NCBI GenBank assembly: GCA_964533705.1
Contig: CAZHMN010000110.1
Span: 1-7,691, forward strand
Length of the DNA: 7,691 bases
Source: CAZHMN01 sp964533705
GTDB taxonomy: Bacteria > Electryoneota > B3-LCP
Direction of reading: 5' to 3'
Below, piece after piece: positions 1 to 5,235 of this stretch (within the stretch, counting starts at the first letter, position 1; each line of letters begins with the position of its first letter). Made by a program: the position numbers and the translations under genes. The notes below the pieces were generated by a model. The model was not told where the DNA came from. It searched no databases and saw only the letters and a list, made by a program, of their open reading frames with translations.

Positions 1-56
1 GATCAAATAATGTAAGATTTTACCGACTATAGAACCACTCAAAAAGTTGCTCCAGA

Positions 57-81
57 GTCATTCCCGCGAAAGCGGGAATCC
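57..81. repeat. dRS3/REP-like palindrome, left flank of the GIY-YIG gene
   Basis: The core at 60-79 is a perfect inverted repeat: ATTCCCGC and GCGGGAAT around a GAAA loop. It is flanked by GTC on the left and CC on the right. The ATTCCC-N8-GGGAAT layout matches the neisserial dRS3 type of element, and similar palindromes are scattered through many bacterial genomes. This copy lies just after the stop of the GIY-YIG gene and is the reverse complement of the copy at 414-438, apart from the loop. No T-run follows it on the minus strand, so it is not a standard intrinsic terminator. Confidence 0.85.
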
Positions 82-86
82 ATAAA

Positions 87-374
87 TCATGACAGCTTCT
101 CATATAGATCACACCAGTCAGGATTCACACTCTCGATAAGTTCTATCTTCCACTTTCTCAGCCATCGCTTCAGTCTTTTTTCTCTCTGTATAGCACTATA
201 AGAGTCATCGAATTGTTCGTAATAGACCAACCTGTGGATTTTATACTTCCTTGTGAATCCGTCAATATGATTGTTCTTGTGTTCGTGGATCCTCCTGATT
301 AAATCGTTGGTGATACCGACGTATAATGTTCCTTTTCTTTTACTCGCAAGGATATAAACATAGTATGTTTTCAT
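87..374 (-). CDS. Small single-domain GIY-YIG nuclease (YhbQ/UPF0213-like)
   Basis: This 95-residue protein is essentially one GIY-YIG nuclease domain. The first half of the signature is YVYIL at residues 5-9, and the second is LYVG at 17-20. Arg27/28 lie in the following helix (DLIRRIHEH), and Glu65 in REK is the expected metal-binding residue, so the active site looks intact. The tail is basic, with several Lys, Arg and Trp around 66-76. The size matches the stand-alone UPF0213/YhbQ group, whose cellular role is poorly defined; such proteins are annotated as putative DNA endonucleases. GAGG lies only two bases before the ATG. The gene stands alone and is bracketed by inverted copies of the local palindrome (57-81 and 414-438), which suggests a repeat-associated cassette. 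It ends with TGA. The domain call is firm; the biological role is unknown. Confidence 0.9.
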   Translation of the reverse strand: MKTYYVYILASKRKGTLYVGITNDLIRRIHEHKNNHIDGFTRKYKIHRLVYYEQFDDSYSAIQREKRLKRWLRKWKIELIESVNPDWCDLYEKLS

Positions 375-413
375 TTCCTCTTGATAGGTTTTTTGAATTG
401 TTTCTCAACATCT

Positions 414-438
414 GGATTCCCGCTTCCGCGGGAATGAC
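414..438. repeat. dRS3/REP-like palindrome, right flank of the GIY-YIG gene
   Basis: The core at 416-435 has perfect 8-bp arms (ATTCCCGC and GCGGGAAT) around a TTCC loop, followed by GAC. It is in the opposite orientation to the copy at 57-81. It lies 39 bases upstream of the GIY-YIG start codon. It also forms the first, most complete member of the run of related units that continues to the right. Confidence 0.85.
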
Positions 439-690
439 AAAGGTGGTTATACTTTCGTCTTAATTTTGACTCATCGCGGGAATGACGGCGAAGGACCATG
501 CCTTTATTCCTATCCCCGACTCTTTCGCGGGAATGACAGGGTGTGATTGCATTCTCGTTTTGGTCCCGACGCTTTCGCGGAAATGACTATGAGCAGTTTG
601 CTTATATACCTATCACCGGTGCTTCCGCGGGAATGAGAATCTCCCTATATGCCTTTATTTCAACCCCAACGCCTTTGAAATTATCCTTAA
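439..690. repeat. Decayed tandem array of about 50-base units
   Basis: Units end with the shared motif CGCGGGAATGAC or a close variant at 486, 537, 587 (CGCGGAAATGAC) and 637 (ending GAG). The steps are 48, 51, 50 and 50 bases, counting from the palindrome end at 438. Several units also share an upstream part that reads roughly CCCCGAC then GCTTTC. A fifth, more diverged unit at about 650-690 shares ATGCCTTTATT and nearby bases with the unit around 500-515, and it runs into the end of the Fe-S protein gene. The left arm has changed in units 2-5, so the palindrome is mostly lost. The array fills most of the 280-base gene-free stretch 375-654; I see no gene or T-run terminator there. Confidence 0.7.
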
Positions 691-1407
691 CGCATGCATC
701 GTTCTGATTTCAAAGCCCCGCCGCCGGATCAGGCCGTGCAGGTGCATGAGGCAGGAATCGTCCACGCCGGTTAGATATCCCGCGCCGGTCTGTTGGATAG
801 CGGATAGCTTATCCAAACCAATAGCAGTTGATAGCTCGGGAAACTTAATCGAAAACGTCCCCCCGAAACCGCAGCATTCCTCCGATCCCGGCGGGATGAC
901 CAATTCCAGGCCGTTGATGCTGGAGAGCAGCTCCTTGGGTTCGCGGTCAACGCCCAGCTCACGGCGGGCGTGACAGGATTCGTGAAGGGCGACTTTTCCG
1001 CTGAAGTTGCCGCCGATCTCCTTAATCCCCAACTGGTGGTAGATGAACTGGGTGCCCTCGAAGACGCGCTGGCGCACGCTTTCCCAGCGCCGCCTGGCTT
1101 TATCCGACAGTTCGAGCTGCCCGTAAAACACCTTGACCATGCTGACGCACGATCCCGACGGAGCCACGATCCAATCGTAGGGTTCGAAGAGGCGCAGGAA
1201 ACGCTCGGCTAAGGGAATAGTCTCCTGGCGATAACCGGTGTTGAAGGCCGGCTGGCCGCAGCAGGTTTGGTGCGGGACGTTCACGGGTTTCATGCCGAAA
1301 TGGCGTAGCAGTCTGGCCAACGCCAGGCCCGTTTCGGGGAAAACCTGCTCGGTGTAGCAGGGAATATAAAGTGCGATCTTGCTGCCGGGGGGGATTTGAT
1401 CTGACAT
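655..1407 (-). CDS. CCG-domain Fe-S oxidoreductase subunit, LutA/YkgE type
   Basis: This 250-residue protein carries two cysteine-rich CCG domains. The first has Cys17 (IPCY), Cys49-Cys50-Gly51 and Cys87; the second has Cys145 (HESCH), Cys178-Cys179-Gly180 and Cys219 (DDSCLMH). Length and order match LutA/YkgE and the GlpC/GlcF/HdrB superfamily. There, CCG domains bind an iron-sulfur cluster and pass electrons in lactate, glycolate or related oxidation. LutA normally works in the cytoplasm with LutB and LutC, but neither partner is in this window, so the substrate cannot be assigned and I leave the symbol blank. The ATG at 1407 is chosen because it sits just before the conserved KIALYIPCY stretch; no good ribosome-binding site precedes it. 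A candidate promoter lies at 1440-1467. The last codons and the TAA stop lie in sequence resembling the downstream repeat array. Confidence 0.9.
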   Translation of the reverse strand: MSDQIPPGSKIALYIPCYTEQVFPETGLALARLLRHFGMKPVNVPHQTCCGQPAFNTGYRQETIPLAERFLRLFEPYDWIVAPSGSCVSMVKVFYGQLELSDKARRRWESVRQRVFEGTQFIYHQLGIKEIGGNFSGKVALHESCHARRELGVDREPKELLSSINGLELVIPPGSEECCGFGGTFSIKFPELSTAIGLDKLSAIQQTGAGYLTGVDDSCLMHLHGLIRRRGFEIRTMHALRIISKALGLK

Positions 1408-1439
1408 GACAGTGATTCATCTGAAATGGTAAACTGCAA

Positions 1440-1467
1440 ATTAAACATAAAATTGCATAAATGTAAA
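1440..1467 (-). promoter_or_regulatory. Candidate promoter for the CCG-domain gene
   Basis: On the minus strand, TTTACA (1467-1462, five of six to TTGACA) and TTTAAT (1445-1440, five of six to TATAAT) are separated by 16 bases. The predicted start point is near 1432, giving a leader of about 25 bases. The region is AT-rich, so a chance match is possible. Confidence 0.4.
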
Positions 1468-1519
1468 CCGAAAAATAAGGAATTAACGTTTGAATGAGCG
1501 TGTGGAAAACAGGTTGCAT

Positions 1520-1608
1520 GTCATTCCCGCGCAAGCCCGTGAGAACCCTTAGTGGCGGGAATCCAACTAAGCATTTGATTTTTAGACTCCCGCTTTCGCG
1601 GGAGTGAC
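1520..1608. repeat. Inverted pair of dRS3/REP-like elements
   Basis: Two elements face each other about 20 bases apart. The left one (1520-1564) has the usual outer arms, GTCATTCCCGC and GCGGGAATCC, but a centre enlarged by about 24 bases. The right one (core 1586-1605) is a compact palindrome, ACTCCCGC and GCGGGAGT around TTTC. Relative to the other copies it has changed T to C in one arm and A to G in the other, so pairing is kept. The opposed arrangement resembles REPIN units. The pair sits between the terminator of the metK-ahcY unit and the promoter of the CCG-domain gene, and together with these fills the 333-base gene-free stretch 1408-1740. Confidence 0.75.
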
Positions 1609-1660
1609 AGCCACGTGGGACGCTTACTTTGTTTTTCAATGCTCTCTGAATAAACCGGGA

Positions 1661-1699
1661 GAAAATAAAAAAGGGGCTAACAATACGAATTGCCAGCCC
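1661..1699 (-). terminator. Intrinsic terminator of the metK-ahcY-DUF4242 unit
   Basis: On the minus strand, a hairpin at 1699-1674 has an 11-bp stem, GGGCTGGCAAT against ATTGTTAGCCC, with two G-U pairs and a TCGT loop. It is followed by CCTTTTTTATTTTC. It lies 42 bases past the TAA of the small UGA-containing gene, so that gene is inside the transcript and not beyond its end. Confidence 0.88.
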
Positions 1700-1740
1700 A
1701 ATTATCTCCCTGAATACTGAACAGTTAGAGGTGTGCTTTC

Positions 1741-2004
1741 TTACATGAAATCCGCCTCGGCGGTTTCATCCACCTGCGATATGGTATCAACGACCACTCC
1801 GGCGCGCTTGAAGAGATCAACCACCTGCTCACGGTTGTCCGCGCTCCAGCAGCAGGCCACTCTTCCGCTTTCCTTGTCCACGTAGGCTCTCTCCATCTTG
1901 AGCGATTCATCACCCACCGACCGGCGGGTTTTTAAAACCTTCGCTCAATTGCGCTTAACGTCCTCCTCGGGCATGGGAGGCATGAAGATGAGGAACTTTG
2001 GCAT
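1741..2004 (-). CDS. Candidate selenoprotein, DUF4242-like, UGA at codon 20
   Basis: The frame begins at ATG 2004 (MPKFLIFMPPMPEEDVKRN), meets TGA at 1947-1945, then stays open for 67 more codons to TAA at 1743-1741, giving 87 residues. A perfect AAGGAGG lies six bases before the ATG. The start MPKFLI, the MERAYVDKESGRVACCW stretch (residues 37-53) and the DNREQVVDLFKRAGV helix (56-70) resemble DUF4242 proteins, small ferredoxin-like-fold proteins. One of them, Streptomyces SCO4226, is described as nickel-binding. From memory, many members have a Cys near residue 20 (KSC then VL), about where the UGA falls; I could not check this. The UGA starts a SECIS-like hairpin (1947-1899). Residues 51-52 are adjacent cysteines, a possible redox partner. 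The gene follows ahcY by 38 bases and precedes the terminator. The alternative is a pseudogene with one nonsense change. Confidence 0.62.
1899..1947 (-). promoter_or_regulatory. Candidate bacterial SECIS element with a GGUC loop
   Basis: Read on the minus strand, UGAGCGA (1947-1941, beginning with the UGA codon) pairs perfectly over 7 bp with UCGCUCA (1905-1899). Inside it, ACCCGCC (1929-1923) pairs with GGUGGGU (1918-1912) over 7 bp, with one G-U, and encloses the tetraloop GGUC (1922-1919). An A/U-rich internal loop separates the stems. In E. coli fdhF the UGA also lies at the hairpin base and the loop is also GGUC, with a conserved G and U recognised by SelB. Here the loop begins 23 bases after the UGA, about four more than in fdhF but, as I recall, within the range seen in bacteria. 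SelB recognition is inferred. Confidence 0.6.
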
Positions 2005-2042
2005 TGTGAACCTCCTTAGTTGGTACTAAGCTACCTCTTTCA

Positions 2043-3296
2043 CTAAGTTCCCGCCAGATAATCCGTGGCGTATTTGATCTGTTCCTCGTTTAGAGTATCA
2101 ATGGAAATCCCCATGGTCGCCAGCTTGACTTTGGCGATTTCCTGATCCTGTTCTTCGGGGATGCTGTAAACTTTATTCTCCATCTTTTCGCCTTCGCGCA
2201 CCAGGCGAAGCTGGGACAGGAACTGGTTGGCGAAGGACATGTCCATTACTTCTGAGGGGTGGCCTTCGGCGGCGGCCAGATTCACCAGACGTCCCTTAGC
2301 TAACAGGAAGATATGTTTGCCGTTTTTTAAGGTGTACTCTTCGCAGTTGGGGCGGACGGTGCGCTTGGACTTCGACAGAGCCTCCAGGTCTTTGATGTTG
2401 ATTTCGCAATCGTAATGACCCGTATTGCAGATGATGGCCCCATCCTTCATCTTCTCGAAGTGGCGCTTGACTAATACGTCCTTCATGCCGGTGGCGGTGA
2501 TGAAAATGTCGCCGATTGAGGCGGCCTCGTCCATTTTCATAACCCGGAAACCTTCCAGGGTGGCTTTTAAGGCCTGGATGGGGTTGACCTCTGTGGCGAT
2601 GACGTTGGCTCCCAATCCGTCGGCTCTTATGGCGCAGCCCCGTCCGCAGTGTCCGAAACCCGCCACCACGAAAGTCTTGCCCGCCAACAGCACCGATGTC
2701 GCTCGCAGAATGCCGTCAATGGAAGACTGTCCGGTACCGTAAACGTTGTCGAAATCCCACTTCGTTTCGGCGTCGTTCACGGCGATGAGCGGGTACTTCA
2801 ATTTGCCGTCATCCGCCATCGCCCGGAGGCGGTTCACGCCGGTGGTGGTTTCTTCCGTGCCTCCGAGGACATGGGGAATGAGATCCTTGTGCTTGGTGTG
2901 CAGCGACATAATCAGGTCGGCGCCGTCGTCGAGCGTCAACGTGGGTTTAAAGTCCAGCGTCCGGTCAATGCACCAGTAGAACTCCTCAACGCTCATCCCG
3001 TGCCAGGCGTAAACGGAAATGCCCGCCTTGGCCAGTGCGGCGGCGGTTTCATCCTGGGTTGAAAGGGGGTTGCATCCCGACCAGGATACGTCCGCACCCG
3101 CCGCCCGCAGGGTCTCAACGAGCACTGCGGTTTCTTTGGTGACATGCAGACAACCGGCAATACGCTGTCCCTTTAGGGGCTTGGTTTTTGAATACTTTTT
3201 CCGAAGTGCCATCAGGACCGGCATTTTCGATTCGGCCCATTCAATTTTCATTCGGCCAGCCTCGGCCATAGATATGTCCTTGACTTTGTAGTTCAA
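2043..3296 (-). CDS. ahcY: S-adenosylhomocysteine hydrolase, TTG start
   Basis: AhcY reversibly splits S-adenosylhomocysteine into adenosine and homocysteine in the cytoplasm, relieving inhibition of methyltransferases. The 417-residue length fits the shorter bacterial/archaeal form. Visible landmarks are HVTKETAVLVETL (51-63), the NPLSTQDE substrate-pocket region (76-83), DDGAD (123-127), TEETTTG (147-153), the Lys179/Asp183/Asn184 cluster in NDAETKWDFDN, the NAD-binding GFGHCGRG (213-220) and NLAAAEGHPSEVMDMSFANQ (339-358). All catalytic landmarks I can place are intact. The chosen start is TTG at 3296: GGAG lies six bases upstream, and the next in-frame ATG (residue 10) would cut into the conserved start. 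It follows metK by 87 bases and precedes the UGA-containing gene by 38. The leader has a GC-rich hairpin that may control translation. Confidence 0.96.
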   Translation of the reverse strand: MNYKVKDISMAEAGRMKIEWAESKMPVLMALRKKYSKTKPLKGQRIAGCLHVTKETAVLVETLRAAGADVSWSGCNPLSTQDETAAALAKAGISVYAWHGMSVEEFYWCIDRTLDFKPTLTLDDGADLIMSLHTKHKDLIPHVLGGTEETTTGVNRLRAMADDGKLKYPLIAVNDAETKWDFDNVYGTGQSSIDGILRATSVLLAGKTFVVAGFGHCGRGCAIRADGLGANVIATEVNPIQALKATLEGFRVMKMDEAASIGDIFITATGMKDVLVKRHFEKMKDGAIICNTGHYDCEINIKDLEALSKSKRTVRPNCEEYTLKNGKHIFLLAKGRLVNLAAAEGHPSEVMDMSFANQFLSQLRLVREGEKMENKVYSIPEEQDQEIAKVKLATMGISIDTLNEEQIKYATDYLAGT

Positions 3297-3301
3297 GCCT
3301 T

Positions 3302-3348
3302 ACTCCTTTTATTTTTCCGCCGCCACTGCCATACCGGGCGACGGGAGT
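3302..3348 (-). promoter_or_regulatory. Hairpin able to mask the ahcY ribosome-binding site
   Basis: On the minus strand, CCGTCGCC (3344-3337) pairs with GGCGGCGG (3324-3317) over 8 bp, including one G-U, around a 12-base loop. Just outside, ACTCC (3348-3344) is complementary to GGAGT (3306-3302), which contains the ahcY Shine-Dalgarno sequence. The two helices share one base and would be joined by an A-rich bulge of 10-11 bases. This could hide the start site of ahcY or set its translation relative to metK. The hairpin is followed by A-rich rather than T-rich sequence, so it is not a minus-strand terminator. I cannot match it to a known SAH or SAM riboswitch class. Confidence 0.45.
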
Positions 3349-3383
3349 TGTGATCCTCGTAATATGACAGTTATTTGATTGAT

Positions 3384-4520
3384 TTAGCCCTTCTTCAGGT
3401 CACTGACCATGTCCAGCCTCTCCCAGCTGAAGTCATAGTCTTCGCGGCCGAAGTGACCGTAAGCCGCCGTTCTCCTGTAAATCGGCCGGCGTAGTTGCAG
3501 GCGATCAATGATGCCGGCGGGAGTCAGATCGAAGTATTTCTTGATTAACTTGAGGATGTTCTCATCGGATTCGTGGCCCGTTCCATTGGTATTGACCATG
3601 ATGGAAACCGGTTCCGCCACTCCGATGGCATAAGCCAACTGCAATTCGCAGCGATCGGCTAGTCCGGCAGCGACGATATTTTTTGCCACCCATCTGGCTG
3701 CGTAAGCCGCACTGCGATCCACTTTGGTGGGGTCCTTTCCGGAAAAACAACCTCCGCCGTGGGCTCCGACGCCACCGTAAGTGTCCACCACGATCTTCCG
3801 CCCGGTAAGCCCTGCATCGCCCTGGGGACCGCCGACGACGAAACGCCCCGTCGGATTAATATGATAAACGATATGCTCTTCGTCAATTAAATCCTTGGGG
3901 ATTACGGGAAGAATCACGTGCTTGATGATTTCTTCTTTGATCTTCTCATTGCTGACCTCAGGGCTGTGTTGCGCCGATATGACCACCGTTTCGACGCGCA
4001 CCGGTTTGCCGTCCACGTAGCGCACCGACACTTGCGATTTTCCGTCCGGGCGCAGGAAGTCCACGATCTTTTTCTTGCGAACTTCCGCCAGGCGCATGGT
4101 GAGTTTGTGAGCCAGCGTAATGGAGGTGGGCATAAAGTTTGGACTTTCGTTGGTCGCATAACCGAACATCATGCCCTGATCGCCCGCGCCGGCCCGATCG
4201 ACACCCATGGCGATGTCAGAAGATTGCTGATCAATGGACGTCAACACCGCGCAGGTTTCGCTATCGAATCCATAGTCCGCCCGTGTATATCCGATCTCCC
4301 TAATCGTGTTGCGGGCAATAGTCGGTATGTCCACGTAGGTGCTGGTCGTTATTTCTCCGCTCACCAGACATAGTCCTGTGGTGACTAACGTTTCGCAGGC
4401 CACTCGTCCGAAGGGATCTTCTTCAAATACGGCATCCAGCACCGCGTCACTGATCTGATCGGCGATCTTGTCAGGATGGCCCTCCGTCACCGATTCAGAT
4501 GTAAAGATGAATTCCGCCAT
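3384..4520 (-). CDS. metK: S-adenosylmethionine synthetase
   Basis: MetK makes S-adenosylmethionine from methionine and ATP, releasing phosphate and pyrophosphate. The protein has 378 residues, close to the usual 380-400. GHPDKIADQISDAVLDA spans residues 14-30, with His15 and Asp17 at the ATP site. GAGDQGMMFGYA (111-122) holds one family signature. The P-loop-like GGGCFSGKDPTKVDRSAAY (255-273) holds the second, with Cys258 where Ala is usual. The C-terminal YGHFGRED is also conserved. The ATG at 4520 is preceded by GAGGA at good spacing. The gene follows the outer-membrane protein gene by 64 bases and leads into ahcY, so the two enzymes of the activated-methyl cycle are probably made together. 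I see no SAM riboswitch in the short AT-rich leader. It ends with TAA. Confidence 0.97.
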   Translation of the reverse strand: MAEFIFTSESVTEGHPDKIADQISDAVLDAVFEEDPFGRVACETLVTTGLCLVSGEITTSTYVDIPTIARNTIREIGYTRADYGFDSETCAVLTSIDQQSSDIAMGVDRAGAGDQGMMFGYATNESPNFMPTSITLAHKLTMRLAEVRKKKIVDFLRPDGKSQVSVRYVDGKPVRVETVVISAQHSPEVSNEKIKEEIIKHVILPVIPKDLIDEEHIVYHINPTGRFVVGGPQGDAGLTGRKIVVDTYGGVGAHGGGCFSGKDPTKVDRSAAYAARWVAKNIVAAGLADRCELQLAYAIGVAEPVSIMVNTNGTGHESDENILKLIKKYFDLTPAGIIDRLQLRRPIYRRTAAYGHFGREDYDFSWERLDMVSDLKKG

Positions 4521-4584
4521 TCAATCCTCGCTTCATAATTATCTTTATTGTTTATGATCTATGTTATTATCTTCGATAGTGAGT

Positions 4585-5223
4585 CTATAATCCCGACAGT
4601 CTGACCCCGACGCGGAATCCCAGACCGGAGAAATCGAGTTCCTCGCTGATGGGGAAGCCCAGATCGCTGGAACCTTTATTCCGGGATACCCTGCAGCCGT
4701 TATAGAAGATCTCGGCCAGAACCCCTGAGGCGCTCCCGAAGGGATATTCACCCCCCAGCATCACCTGCCAGCCGAAGCCGCCGTATAGCCGGTTATCTTT
4801 GTCGCCGGTAATATAATTTGCTTCCCTGCTGAAGACGATTTCGTATCCCCCCGCCAATCCCACATAGGGAATTACAACCGCTTGCGGTAGAACCCGTATA
4901 TTCAACTGGATCATGATGGGGAGGGCGTACAGGGAGTAGTCAATTTCTCTCTGAACTTGCTTAGGATCAATCAAGCCACCTGCTGTATCCTCTACTGTGG
5001 TTTCCTGCGTAAATTTCCGCAGGAATAGATCCGCTCCCAGACCGAAATCCACCCGTTCATCTACCTGCCTTCCGGTACTGATTCCGACGATCAGGCCCGC
5101 TTTGGCGTCTTGGGGATTAAACGATCCCACTTTCACCGTAACGAAAGACTGCGCTAGCCCGACTTCGCTCAGCAAGGCCGACAAAACCAGGAGAACAAGA
5201 CCAAATTTTACGACTTTTTGCAT
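4585..5223 (-). CDS. Secreted outer-membrane beta-barrel-like protein
   Basis: This 212-residue protein starts with a typical signal peptide: KVVK, a hydrophobic run FGLVLLVLSALL, then a likely signal peptidase cut near residues 24-26 (LAQ-SF). The mature part alternates hydrophobic and polar residues in strand-like stretches rich in Gly and aromatics, such as LIVGIST, VDFGLGADLFLRKF, IPYVGLAGGYEIVF, LYGGFGWQVMLGGEYPF and SGLGFRVGVRL. This fits a small eight-stranded porin-like or OmpW/OmpX-sized barrel. The last residue is Leu, not the Phe or Tyr common at barrel ends. I cannot name a specific family or function. It starts 12 bases after the nucleotidyltransferase stop, with GAGGAA just upstream of its ATG, so it is almost certainly co-transcribed with that gene. 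It ends with TAG. Confidence 0.8.
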   Translation of the reverse strand: MQKVVKFGLVLLVLSALLSEVGLAQSFVTVKVGSFNPQDAKAGLIVGISTGRQVDERVDFGLGADLFLRKFTQETTVEDTAGGLIDPKQVQREIDYSLYALPIMIQLNIRVLPQAVVIPYVGLAGGYEIVFSREANYITGDKDNRLYGGFGWQVMLGGEYPFGSASGVLAEIFYNGCRVSRNKGSSDLGFPISEELDFSGLGFRVGVRLSGL

Positions 5224-5235
5224 GGTTTCCTCGAA

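Noticed and set aside
439..637. CRISPR array, suggested by regular spacing of a repeated motif
   Set aside because: The conserved part is only 11-15 bases, differs from copy to copy, and the intervening sequences partly resemble one another. No cas gene is present. A decayed tandem repeat explains it better.
1100..1639. 179-residue open frame on the minus strand
   Set aside because: It crosses repeat elements (the CHSRESG translation typical of this palindrome) and then overlaps the CCG-domain gene in another frame.
1725..1913. 62-residue open frame on the minus strand
   Set aside because: It lies in another frame of the UGA-containing gene, has no good ribosome-binding site and shows low-quality composition. 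The DUF4242-like frame fits better.
1741..2004. UGA read as a sense codon through an alternative genetic code
   Set aside because: Three nearby genes (stops at 87, 5236 and 6351) use TGA as their terminal codon in the expected place, so only site-specific recoding or mutation remains.
3918..4373. 151-residue plus-strand open frame
   Set aside because: It is antisense to metK and its composition mirrors metK codon bias. There is no start signal or recognisable domain.
4521..4584. SAM riboswitch upstream of metK
   Set aside because: The gap is only 64 bases, AT-rich and without the stems of any SAM riboswitch I know.
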